From Lepas anatifera (taxonomy: Eukaryota; Arthropoda; Thecostraca; Lepadidae), in the NCBI GenBank assembly GCA_034440635.1, contig JAOTON010001368.1:248001-312000 (forward strand): DNA of 64,000 nt. The letters run 5' to 3'. A program made the translations under genes and the position numbers. Shown one piece after another: positions 46,570-56,794 of this stretch (positions within the stretch are counted from its first letter, which is position 1; each line of letters starts with the position of its first letter). The notes under the pieces were generated by a model. It was given only the letters and a program-made list of their open reading frames with translations, had not been told where the DNA came from and did no database searches.

Positions 46570-47414
46570 TTAACACGCGCATTGACGGGGGTCTGAGCCA
46601 CCTTCGCATTGACGGGGGCGGGTACCCGCCCCTCCCCTAAGATCTCGAGAACCACGGTAGGTAGCGAAAAACAGTAAACGGTGTTGGGCTGCCCATCCAC
46701 TTCTCCATCGAAAACATTTGAACCATTTTTTGTCAGGTCACATTTAAGGTCACGAGAGGTTAAAACATGCCGTCATAGGGAAAACATGTAAATTCAGTTT
46801 TTCGGCCATTACATCTGAACAAGTAAAGATATAGCAAAACGACTTGAACTTTATGAATCATCTCAGCAAGCCGAATCGAATGATGTATAATATGACCTTT
46901 CTAGGTCGAATCAAATATTTGACCTGACCTGAGGTCAGTTCAAGGTCAAATTGTATAAAATGCATATAATTAGAACCGCAAAGACAAGGCAAATCTAATG
47001 CAGTTGAAATAAACGCTATATCACCGTCCGTTACTAAGTTATTCACCTAAAATTATTTTCCCCATGAATTTCCAATGGAGAGGTCATGGCCCTACCTGAA
47101 CTTAGGTCATCGATATAAAAATACCGGAACACGTTTGTGAGAACTCGGTGGGGCCATTATGTGATATGAGTTTGAATCGGAAAGTTCACCCTGTTCCGAC
47201 TTATGCTATCTTAAACTTTTTTTGAGGTTGGGTCACTTGACCTGTACTGGTGACCTGACCTGAGATGACCTAACCTTAAAATTTTCACAAAAGTTGTAAA
47301 AATGATGAGGGAAAAGGTACGCCAAGTACGGCGGCGCTTGCGCCGCCATTTTACTGCACTCTACGAGGAACCCGAGGGGGGTGGGTACCCGCCCCCCGTC
47401 AATGCGCGTGTTAA
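46570..47414 (-). mobile_element. TTAA element family A, copy A5 (complete)
   Basis: TTAA at 46570-46573 and 47411-47414. The left end shows the doubled end without damage: CATTGACGGGGG, TCTGAGCCACCTTCG, CATTGACGGGGG, then CGGGTACCCGCCCC. It is the 845-bp reverse of A3. Confidence 0.95.
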
Positions 47415-47910
47415 ATCTCTAATGGGCTCAACGGGACCAAACGTTTGTGCCTCTAAAAACTAGGATAAAGGTTTTCTTTAGAAGAAAAAGAATTCCGTTA
47501 GGGTTTTTTAGGAGTTATCCGTGCAGAAAAATATTATTTTTACGGACTGCGCCACTTCCAGCTCTCTTGCTTCAAGTTTAGCTCTTGCACATGCAGCTGG
47601 CTACTAAGCAGTCCATTTTTGATAGGGAAGGAAAACACCCTCTAACCCATCATTGATGAACTTTGTTTAGGCGTTGGTTGTTTCTTAGATAGAACTCGTT
47701 TTATTTTTGATGTGAACTTTTAGTTGAGTGCCGGTCAGTGGAAATGGTCATGACATCTCCACCCGACAGGGGTGGATCCAGGGGGAAGGGGGCGCAATCC
47801 GGCCATGCCTCCTCGAAAGTGCTCATAGCGTGGCTATTTTTAGCTGACTTCGCCAATTTCCTTAATTTTTTTCACAATTTTCATTCGTTTTTCCCAAACT
47901 TTTTGTCTAG
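47415..47910. other. unannotated stretch before the candidate exon
   Basis: Contains one GGATCCAGGGGGAAGGGGGCGC repeat head at 47770-47792; otherwise nothing recognised. A pyrimidine-rich tract precedes the exon at 47911. Confidence 0.45.
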
Positions 47911-48093
47911 ATTATCCTCTGCCATGCAGGAAACTTGTCATGGGTTATTATCGGGACTGTAATTTCAATGTCGTGCTTCATTATTACAGGATTCATCAGC
48001 GAGTCAGACACAGTGGTTTTCCTATCTGCCATGCCAATGTTGCTTTCGGTGTTGGTGATCAGTGGACGTCTTGGATTTCCGCCTATAAGCCAG
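47911..48093 (+). CDS. candidate exon of a multi-pass membrane protein
   Basis: A long pyrimidine tract ends TTTTTGTCTAG (AG at 47909-47910); a second usable AG is at 47928-47929. The frame runs 61 codons to a donor CCAG|GTGAAC after 48093. It reads GNLSWVIIGTVISMSCFIIT, then GFISESDTVV, then FLSAMPMLLSVLVISG: two hydrophobic segments of about 18-20 residues joined by a short acidic loop, as in polytopic membrane proteins. A stop codon (TAG) lies in frame just upstream of the acceptor, consistent with an exon edge. Family not recognised. Element A6 starts only 10 bp beyond the donor. Confidence 0.45.
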
Positions 48094-48103
48094 GTGAACA
48101 TAA

Positions 48104-48946
48104 TTAACACGCGCTTTGACGGGGGCGGGTACCCGCCCCTCGGGTTTTTCGGAAATAACATAAAAATGGCGGGGCGTAGCGCCACTGTATTTGGCATACC
48201 TTTTTTCTCATCATTTTTAAAACTTTTGTGAACATTTTAAATTCAGGTCATCTCAGGTCAGGTCACCACCACACGTCAAGTGACATGACCTAAAAAAAGT
48301 TTAAGATGGCATAAGTCGGATCAGGTTGAACTTCTCTGATTGAAACTCATATCACATAATGGGCCCACCGAGTTCTCACAAACATGTTCCAGTATTTTTG
48401 ATATCGATGACCTAAGGTCAGGTAGGGCCATGACCTCTCCATTGGAAATACATGGGGAAAATAATTTTAGGTGAATAACTTAGTAACGGATGGTGATATA
48501 GCGTTTATTTCAACTGCAATAGATTTTCCTTGTCTTTGCGGTTCCAATGATATACATTTTATATAATTTGACCTTGACCTGACCTCAGGTCAGGTCAAAT
48601 ATTTGATTCGACCTAGAAAGGTCATATTATGTATCATTCGATTTGGCTTGCTGCGAGGATTCATACAGTTTAAATCGTTTTGCTCTGTCTTTATTTGTTC
48701 AGATGTAATGATTGAAAACCTTCATTTACATGTTATCCCCATGACGGCATGTTTTGACCTGAAGTGACCTTAAATATGACCTGGCAAAAAAATTGGACAA
48801 AATATTTTCGGTGGAGAACTGGACGGGCTGCCTAACGCCGTTTACCGTTTTTCGCTACCTAGCGTGGTTCTGGAGATCTTAGGGGGGCGGGTATCCGCCC
48901 CCGTCAAAACGAAGGTGGCTCAGACCCCCGTCAATGCGCGTGTTAA
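48104..48946 (+). mobile_element. TTAA element family A, copy A6 (complete)
   Basis: TTAA at 48104-48107 and 48943-48946. The left core is CTTTGACGGGGG. The right end is doubled (CCCCGTCAAAACG, AAGGTGGCTCAGA, CCCCCGTCAATGCG). 843 bp, same orientation as A3. Confidence 0.95.
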
Positions 48947-49007
48947 GAAATCGAAGTGCCTACCAGCTCAGAAATTAGACTATCATACGGAGGAGTAGGT
49001 AGCAGGT

Positions 49008-49129
49008 AATATAGGCGGATCCAGGATTGCTGGTAGAAGGGGGCACCATCCGGCATCAGGTGGGCGCCACATCCAATCACGGGAACGCCGATATTTGCAT
49101 CCTCGAGAAGGGGAAGGATTGAAATATAC

Positions 49130-49199
<70 letters not shown>

Positions 49200-49270
49200 C
49201 AGGGAGGCGCCGTTACCATTTCAGAGGGCACCAAGGGTCGATTGGTGGTAAGTGGCCATATGTCCCCTCC
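49008..49270. repeat. GGCGGATCCAGG-headed repeat split by (TA)n
   Basis: Starts ATAGGCGGATCCAGGATTGC, with phrases GGGGGCACCATCC and GGGCGCCACATCC. It is interrupted by the TA tract and resumes with GGAGGCGCCGTTACCATTTC. Same class as 18424 and 38655. Confidence 0.5.
49132..49198. repeat. (TA)n microsatellite
   Basis: About 32 uninterrupted TA units inside the GGCGCC-type repeat. Tyrosine/isoleucine frames across it are artefacts. Confidence 0.95.
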
Positions 49271-50079
49271 CTGGGCATAACTCAATAGCCATTAGAGCTA
49301 TTGAGATCTGGTAAAGTACATTGGATAAGAAAATGCCAAACCTTTTTCCGCTATGTGGAACGTAATGACCTCCCGCCAGTGTTTTTACCGCCAGTGTAAT
49401 GACCTACAGAGGTCACCTCGTGACCTTATATGACCTAAGGTCACGAAAGGTCAGAAAGTGACCTTGCCGCCGTATATCAAATGAAAGCTAGTAATGAGAC
49501 ATACACGATGGTGTTTGATTCAGCGCTCTAGCTTAGGTAATTAGGTCAAACGTTGTGGTCAAAATACTGTTTTTGACCCCTGGTGACATTGGATGAACTT
49601 GGATAGGTCAAAGGGCAAATATGGCCTCTGGAATCCATGAAAGGGTGTCCAAGAACGCTTTTCTGAGCAAGCCGAGCATTTGCAATCGTTTTTGTGCCTT
49701 TTTGATAATAAGACAGCTTTTCCCATGCTTTTTCAATGGAAAAGGTCACCTCGTGGCCTGACCTCAGGTCACGAAATCAAAAAATCCCGGATATATACCT
49801 TATAGATCCTGGAGGGGTCATGAAGTGTAGGAAGTTTCAAATCGATCGATCTCGAAATGTAGCTCTTATAGAGCTCAAAAGTTGAATTAAGGTGACCTTG
49901 GTTGATCTCGCCTGGTAACCTGACCTTGGGTCACCCGGGGTCAAAAACTTCAGGGATTGTGGGAAAATGATGGGGTAAGAGGTAAAACCCTTAACCGCGG
50001 TGCTGCGCTTCGCAGTTTTTCTGCTATCCCGGAAAAACCTTAGGGGGCCGTCGATGGCCCCCGGTGGGGCGAGGGCTAA
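49271..50079 (-). mobile_element. TTAA element family E, copy E4 (left end lost)
   Basis: Begins at GGGCATAACTC, about 245 bp inside the element, and runs to the single right end with TCGATGG and GGTGGGGCGAGGG, then CTAA (50076-50079, mutated TTAA). Confidence 0.85.
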
Positions 50080-51082
50080 TTATTAGTTTCATACCCTAAT
50101 ATAAAAACATTATTTGAAGTTTTTATACCCTATAAACTACATCTCATCTCAAGACTGAACCGTCTCTAAGTGTCAGGGACAGATCTGGGGGAGGAAGGAG
50201 GGGGGGGTAATCAGGTCATGCCTCACCAAAGCAAAATAGCGGAGGTCCAAAACCCCTTCTCCAACCAAACTAGTGTTTCATAGTTGATCGATTCGGGTAG
50301 GGAACTCATCGATACAACATTTTAAAGCATTTCTGTATGTTCAGAGAGCTCCTTATTAAAAGTGAAAAGTACCATCGTTTCCATAGAAAAGCTACCATGC
50401 TGGCCCGAGGGTCCAAATCATGCTATGAATATATACATGTTTTCTACCGTCTTAGGATTACAAATGCTGTTGTAAATATGCAGTGTGATTAGAAAAAAAA
50501 CTGAGGAGACACATAACGACCACAAAAGATTTGTAGGAGACGGCCCAGACATGTTTTCCTCCTCTGGGCCCACAAACCACGACGCCGACAATGGTGATGG
50601 GAACAGCAGCAGCGACAGCCCAACCAGCAGCAAAGCAACTGTCGTGGAGCGCGCAAACAGAAATGCTGGCTGACATCATCGGAGGCTAAAAGAGCGCTTT
50701 TCATTCACTCAAAACTGTATTCCCAGTGCTGTAATGCACTGATTCTTCGTTTAATGCCAGAGGACAGAATTTGGCTGCTATATGTTCGGTAGCGACGGGG
50801 CAGGACGAAGAAGGGCGAAGAGTGGTAGCATTCTCAACATTCAGCGTCGGCTGCTGCTGCAAATCGCCCGGCCTGCGGCCATCTCCCCGGGACCCGGCAC
50901 CAAGCTATCAGCAGAAATGATCCATGCCTCTGAGGACGAAGAAAAAACTTATTTAGCCTTTTGATGCCATTGGCTCATGCGCCAAATATCATTTATGCTT
51001 TCCTTACGTAGAATTGAATCATGTAGAACATTTATGGTCGGCATCGTCTGTTTTATTTGAGATAATCAACTAGAATGCTGAT
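50080..51082. other. unannotated stretch
   Basis: GGAGGAAGGAGGGGGGGG patch near 50190. The frames at 50485 (S/N/D-rich, 62 codons) and 50782 show no domain or firm splice sites. Confidence 0.4.
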
Positions 51083-52361
51083 AAGTATGTTTTTTTCTTT
51101 GACACCCAACACATCTGAGAGAAGTTGAATTTGCAAACTTAAGAAAACGTACCGATTTCTGAAATCTAGTCACTGGTTAAAGGTAAAACGTAAACTCTGA
51201 AAGTAATTTACAGCCATTGGTACTGTAACGATTTATTCTATGTTTGCGGCACGAGGAACGTATATTGTGTTCCTCGTAATGTATATTGTTATCCGAGTCT
51301 CATGGATCTAGGTCAAAATGTGAACGCATGTCATTGTCAAACGAGTTCAGATGGCTTACATCTATCCCCTACTAGCGGCAGCTATGCATATATTTTGAAA
51401 TCCTGTAGAGCAAAGCCATGAGTGTTGCTGAAAACTGAAAAAGAAGGCAATCTGGGCAATGTTCTACGCCATGCATCCGAAATTTCAAGAGTATCGACCT
51501 GTGCCGAAGAAACATACAACAGCGGAACGTGAATTACATGCGTAACTCACGTCTCAGATTCCTCCCGGATCAGTATGTTTTTTGGAAGCCCAACACATCT
51601 GAGAAAAGTTGTATTTGCAAACTTAAGAAAACGTACCGATTTCTGAAATCTAGTCATTGGTTAAAGAGAAAACGTCAATTCTGAAAGTAATTTACAGCCT
51701 TTGGAACTGTAAGAATTTATTCTATGTTGGCGGTCCCGAGGAACGTTTATTGTGTTGTACCTTTTTGCGCAAACACCCAATGACAACAATTATTATTTGT
51801 TTGTAATCGGAACATCAGCACCTGTGCACTGACATCATTACTGCACCAGTACTCCAAACCAATCCAACACTGGTGGCCAGCGTTGGAAGCCGTTTAACGG
51901 CAGCAACTCCACCACGCTGCTTCTTCCACCACGGCAACCGAAGGATGCTTTTCTACATTCTTTTAACCACCCGCATTAAAAATACTCCTTTACTGGTTCG
52001 CACTGCGTAGTGGACAATTTGAATGCTCCTCTTTAAACCTGGGAAAATTAGAGGCAGACAAACACCAGTTTGGGTTTTGTGTGGGCTATCAGGACCTGCG
52101 CTATGACCGAGTCTCATGGATCTAGGTCGAAAAATGAACACATGGCATTCTCAAACGAGTTCAGATGGCTTAAATCTATCCCCTACTAGCGGCAACTATG
52201 CATATATTTTTTAATCCTTTAGAACATGAGTGCTGCCGAAAAACTGAAAAATAAGGTAATCTGGGCAATGTTCTACGCCATGCTATCCGAAATTTCAAGA
52301 GTATGGACCTGTGCCGAAGAAACATACAACAGCGGAACGTGAATTACATGCGTAACTCACG
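51083..52361 (+). repeat. large direct repeat (two copies)
   Basis: 51083-51551 and 51572-52361 are direct copies starting at AGTATGTTTTTT and ending in CATGCGTAACTCACG. The second copy has about 320-350 bp of extra sequence (about 51755-52108) between the two halves. Shared blocks include AACTTAAGAAAACGTACCG and TCTATCCCCTACTAGCGGCA. No terminal inverted repeat or reading frame was found. At the end of copy 2, GCGGAACGTGA and TCACGTTCCGC (52332-52367) form a hairpin that copy 1 has lost. Confidence 0.8.
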
Positions 52362-52956
52362 TTCCGCAATAAACTGCTTATAGTACAACCCACACTAATC
52401 GGCCCGCTAAGCTGAAAATAAGGATTCGAGCGTGGCCCTACGTATTTGGCTTGACTTCGCACATTGGAAGTCGTTCAAAATGTATTTGCCCCCTTTCAGT
52501 AGATAATTGCTGGCCATCATCTAGCTGTGTAAAGTCCATTACAGTCTACCAAATACCCAGATATATTGTTGATGCTTTCTGACCCGTTGGTAACTTTCCA
52601 GGGCAGTAGAGATTGGACGTGGTCTATCAGCCCCTCTAATCTGGTGCCGGGACTGAAACGCTGAGAGCCCCAGCTCGGCTGGAGTATGTGGACACAGTGT
52701 CTAGACAGTGGGCATTGCACGAGCGGTGGTTCAGTACTTACGCCGCGGCGTCGACTAATGATAAATGAAGGTGGACAAAAAAGACCATTTCTCGTTCCCA
52801 TGCCACTTGCTAACGCCCTAGATAGATGTTGACCTACATTGTGTGCTCTGGGAGCTGACAAACAGTGTAATACGCCTGACGGTAATGTTTCGACAGGCGC
52901 GACGCAGGCAGAGCCGTTTGCGGGACATTTCTTTCGGCTGCTCCGTGCGGGCCGCA
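52362..52956. other. unannotated stretch
   Basis: No feature recognised; the minus frame here runs on from the minisatellite. Confidence 0.45.
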
Positions 52957-53481
52957 GCCCGGACATGTGGACCACAGCAGGGCGGACATGTGAACCACAG
53001 TGGGACGGGCATGTGGACCACAGCGACACAGACATGTGGACCACAGCAGGACGGACATGTGGACTATAGAGGGACGGACATGTGGACCAGAGCTACACGG
53101 ACATGTGGGCCACAGCTACACGGACATGTGGGCCACAGCGACACGGACATGTGGGCCACAGCTACACGGACCAGTGGCACGGACATGTGAACCACAGCGG
53201 GACGGACATGTGGACAACAGCGACACGGGATGTAGACCACAGCGGCACAGACATGTGAACTGAGGCATAGAAATTTGGAGCGCGGTACAGACATTTGGAC
53301 CCTGGCGCGGACGTGTGGACCACGGCTCGGACATGTGTACCGCGGCTTAGGCATGCGGACCGCGGCCCAGACATGCAGACCGTGGTGCGGACATATGGAC
53401 CACGGAACGGACATGCATACCGTGGTGCGGACATGTGGACCACGGAGCGGAGTTGTGGACCGCGGTGCGGATGTGCTGATC
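52957..53481. repeat. minisatellite, 23-bp then 20-bp units
   Basis: The first part (to about 53260) repeats GGACATGTGG(A/G)CCACAGC plus a 5-6 base tail, with a clear 23-bp period at 53080-53170. The second part (53290-53481) repeats GGACATGTGGACCACGG(N)3 at 20 bp. The unit lacks stops in all frames, and because 23 is not a multiple of 3 each frame cycles through all three phases. This explains the long W/T/G/P/H-rich frames on both strands. Not a gene. Confidence 0.9.
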
Positions 53482-53700
53482 GGTATGATTGGGCAGAGAC
53501 GACTGCATCAATTAGATGCGCGGAGTCGTCTGCCGCCGACGACAGACTTCCGCACAGATAACACACAGCTGGGTAAGCACAGTCTGAGGCACAGCGGCGG
53601 CGGCCCTGCCGCGCCCGATAGCGTCCTGCCGCGCCTGCACGCTCGCCCCGCCCGGCGCCCCCGCCCCACCCCCGCCCCGCCCAGAACCAATCACACTTCA
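53482..53700. promoter_or_regulatory. CpG-rich island with GC boxes and CCAAT
   Basis: 53590-53690 is extremely GC-rich with several CCCCGCCC boxes (Sp1/KLF-type) followed by AACCAATCA. The arrangement resembles a TATA-less promoter reading either way, but no adjoining first exon was identified. Confidence 0.35.
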
Positions 53701-54155
53701 TACGCACTGGTCATGGGCCCAGTGCAACTCACTGAACCATGATGACGCGTGATGGCTTTTCCAACTACTGCATCAAAGGCTTCTCCGAATTTTATGCGCG
53801 TTAGACTACTTTTTGCAGCGTTGTGCGAACACGCAATGGCTAGGAGTAAATGCGTTATTCGTGTCTGAATACGAGGCCTGGACTGAATTTCCAAATATGA
53901 TATTGAAAAGATTCCTGCGACCTGTTCGGATCCAACAGCCACGCCGCTGGCGAAAGCTAAGCAACTTAAGTCGCAACTTCTGGGAATGCATATCCACCGA
54001 CAGCAGACGGTCCCCAGGGTAGAGTGCCCAGACTAATCCACTTCCAATAATTTCCCGCCAATTGCAAGTTGCAGTATTTCATCGCTTCATGAGCACTGAG
54101 CCTTGGTTATCAGACAAAATGATGATTCTGGTATATGTATTCACTGATTCACTGA

Positions 54156-54159
<4 letters not shown>
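53701..54159. other. unannotated stretch
   Basis: No feature recognised. Confidence 0.45.

Positions 54160-54203
<44 letters not shown>
54160..54203. repeat. (TA)n microsatellite at a Penelope end
   Basis: About 20 TA units immediately next to the 3' side of the Penelope-like relic. Confidence 0.9.
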
Positions 54204-54204
<1 letters not shown>

Positions 54205-54255
54205 GTGGAAAAGACTTAAGACTTTTTTATCAATTTACTTAACATTTATCTTTTA

Positions 54256-54289
54256 TACGGACGTTTCGGTGGCAAAGCAGCTTCGTCAG
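54256..54289 (-). ncRNA. hammerhead-ribozyme-like motif of the Penelope 3' region
   Basis: The minus strand has CTGACGA (54289-54283), a 15-nt stem II region, GAAA (54267-54264) and CGTCCGTA. ACG/CGT can form a 3-bp stem III with a 2-nt loop, placing the cleavage site after the GTA. Stem II (GCTGC/GCCAC) is imperfect. Penelope-like elements are known to carry minimal hammerheads here, which raises confidence; activity is untested. Confidence 0.45.
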
Positions 54290-54439
54290 TATGAATAGTA
54301 AAATAACATCAAAAATACATCGAAAAGACACATACATGAGGCACTATAAAACGAATAAACCAGAACGTTTTGCAAGAATGAATCGGACAAACAGTTCTAT
54401 AGCATTTTAAATGTATATCACCTCTTGCATGAAAACACG

Positions 54440-54904
54440 TCAGTGGGGAACTTCTGATATTGCTAAACATGCCGCAGAATTTGACGAATATTCAAATCCA
54501 GATCGCGTGTTTAAAGAGGGGTAAAGCAAAATAAATGCTGATTCTAAATTTCTTCTCAGCGTTTTATCTTTTGGTTTGGCCAGAATTTTATTATCATCCC
54601 ATCGTGGTACATGGTTACATTCATCTATGTGTACTACCAGAGAATTTGAGGTCCTATGATGTATTACATCGTTGCTGTGCTCTTTTAATCTAAGTTTTAG
54701 GCCCCTACCTCTCTCACCGATATATGATTTTGAACATCCTCCGCATGGTATACTGTAAATTACGCTTAAGTTGGAATCCTTTGTTTTGTTTTCTATAAAA
54801 TATCTCCTGTCTTCTTTCCTGATACTATAGCTATTTTTATGCCCGCATTTGTCAAATGATAAGAGATTAGGTTCGCGTATTTTAAGTTTGGTACAGAGAT
54901 GCAC
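54440..54904 (-). pseudogene. GIY-YIG endonuclease domain of a Penelope-like element
   Basis: A 154-codon open segment. Residues 49-54 (IYSIPC) and 61-67 (YIGERGR) form the GIY-YIG signature, followed by R72 and the EH pair at 75-76. C54 and C57 match the cysteine pair common in Penelope endonucleases. It also has a C-terminal ESAFILLYPSLNTRSGFE segment, as in the family's tail. The domain nicks target DNA during retrotransposition. The upstream in-frame stops and missing reverse transcriptase make it a pseudogene. A homing or UvrC-type nuclease is unlikely given the retroelement context. Confidence 0.8.
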
Positions 54905-55154
54905 CTACTGAATTTTGTCTTTTTCGCTGTGTTTTTGTTCTATTGTTCTAAATGCCATATGCTTTTATCTAAGGCCAAGAAACCACCCCACTGGATATTT
55001 TAATGCCTGAAATATATCAATTACATGTTTAATCTCATCTTCTAAATATTCTGCGCTACATAACGGGGGCCTCGCGACGGGGAGACGCGTTCCCTCACTT
55101 TTGGGAGTGGGGGGGATGGATTATATTTTGTCCCCCCCCCCACTTTTCCTGCAG

Positions 55155-55349
55155 TGACCCAGCGCATCCCGAATACCGAAGTGGTGGACGTGCCTCCCAC
55201 AGGCACATCAATTACAGCCACAATTTCTTTGCTAGACATCACTTTCAGTTTGTTCTCTCAGGAGGAGCTTTACGCGCCCAGGGGCCCAAAGAAAAGTCGA
55301 AAAGTCAGAAACCCCCTGAAAAATCTATTTTCAGCGGATTCTAGGCCAG
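55155..55349 (+). CDS. candidate internal exon (unrecognised protein)
   Basis: The strongest exon candidate in the window. A C/T tract (CCCCCCCCCACTTTTCCTGCAG, interrupted only by one A) gives a textbook acceptor at 55154, and GGCCAG|GTAAATG a donor after 55349. The 195-bp segment is open in one frame entered in phase 2 and reads TQRIPNTEVVDVPPTGTSIT, then ISLLDITFSLFSQEELYAP, then the basic stretch RGPKKSRKVRNPLKNLF. The composition is protein-like, and the basic part could be a nuclear-localisation or phosphoinositide-binding patch (inference). Family not recognised. The Penelope relic lies 100 bp upstream and a GGCCC-type repeat directly downstream, both intronic if the exon is real. Confidence 0.5.
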
Positions 55350-55810
55350 GTAAATGGGTCCAGCATCAACTATGGACCAATACCAACCCAGAGAGAAGCC
55401 AGCCATGAGGGCTGCTGCAGAGCTTAGGTGGCCCCAGATCAGCACAAGAGGCCTAGACAAGCTAAAGGGACCCATACTAGTTGAACGGACTCGATACCAG
55501 CCCAAGGGGCCCTTGACAGCTCAACGGACACTAATGCAGCTTGGGGCCCTAGGTCTAAGTAAAACGTGTTATGCAATTCCTCTGAGGGGGCCCTTGCCAG
55601 TTCAGGGGCACAAACCAGCTTAAGCCGCCAATATCTGTCAGTACGCTCCTGTATAATACCCTCACAGGGCCAAGATCAGTCCATGGAACCCTTGTAAAAC
55701 TCCATCTCAGGAGGCCTAAGATCATCTGAGGGTCCATACCAGCTAAGCTGTCCCAGACCAAATAAGAGGCCCCTGACTGCTCAGGGGTCCCAGAGTCAAC
55801 ACTCGGGTTG
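55350..55810. repeat. degenerate GGGCCC-containing tandem repeat
   Basis: Phrases such as GGGGCCCTTG, CAGCTCAA, ACCAGC and AGGGCC recur at roughly 20-40 bp spacing throughout. The ordering is loose, so this may be an old minisatellite. No coding sense. Confidence 0.45.
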
Positions 55811-56794
55811 ATGTTGACTGTACAAAAACAGGTTTAAAACTTCATGGTGCCCCTTAAACCTGGACCCTCCGCCGCTACTGCGTCTGAGGTCACGTAAACA
55901 ATTTACTACACCTCAGACCATTATATTCAGCGAAAGGGAGATCAAGCTCTCTTATTGCCGTCCTTGTATCGAGCTATTGCTATCAATTGATTAATGTAGG
56001 GGAAGTGGGGGTAAGCCCGCCACCATAAGGATTTGCTGTTCCCAAAAGCACATTTTGTGTTGAATGACAATTTCTTCACTTTCAATCCATTTTGAGATCA
56101 ATTTGGCACCAAGGAATGCCTTCCTAATTTGACTTATATCTTTAAACGAAAAGATAAACGACTTCAAAGTGAGTAGTGCATTTTTAGTGTCTTAAAAATG
56201 TGAGGGCAACACCGCCATGGGTGGCGGTGTTACCCCCCTATTATGTCGGCGTTAACCCCTGACATATCACTTCTATGGCGTTTTAAATTCGTTCGTTTTG
56301 CAGCTTGTGAATGCAAGTATCTATACATTTGTGTTTATCTTGAAGTTTTTAGTCTCTACAGCAGTGCTAACGGTTCCAAGGACGATTATCAATCATATTT
56401 AAAAACGCGAATTTCTGTATTCGTGTGATACAAATTTATATCACTAAAAAAGGGAAAAAGCTCGCATTTGAAAGCTTGCATAACGTATGTTACTGGCTTA
56501 ACATCTAAGCTCACATCCTTTGAACTTCCAGGTATATCACAAATCAAGTCACAAATCAAAAATGTCCCTATAACATGAGGAACGCAGTATGATAATCAGT
56601 GACAGTGGAACGTCGGAATTTAAGGGCCCACCATGAGCTTTTCAGCCCATTTCCTCCAGTCAACACCATAGACTTAGGGCTAAAATTTATGTTTAAAGGG
56701 GGGGTGTGCCGTGCACCGGTGCCCCCGCAAGTTCCTACGCCAGTGATATAATGGCAACTAAGGAAATGAACATTCATGTGCATGCACTAGCGAA

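Larger units (their letters stand above)
54205..55054 (-). mobile_element. Penelope-like retroelement relic (5'-truncated)
   Basis: On the minus strand a coding remnant begins at about 55054 (EYLEDEIKHVIDIFQALKYP, the linker between reverse transcriptase and endonuclease). It passes two in-frame stops, then enters an open GIY-YIG segment (54904-54440), followed by a 3' untranslated part with a hammerhead-like motif and a (TA)n tract. The reverse transcriptase itself is absent, typical of 5' truncation. Confidence 0.8.

Noticed and set aside
52834..53742. Several long overlapping frames on both strands, and a CRISPR-like look
   Set aside because: All arise from the 23/20-bp minisatellite, which lacks stops in every frame. 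Units are adjacent without unique spacers, so it is not a CRISPR array, and the sequence is eukaryotic.
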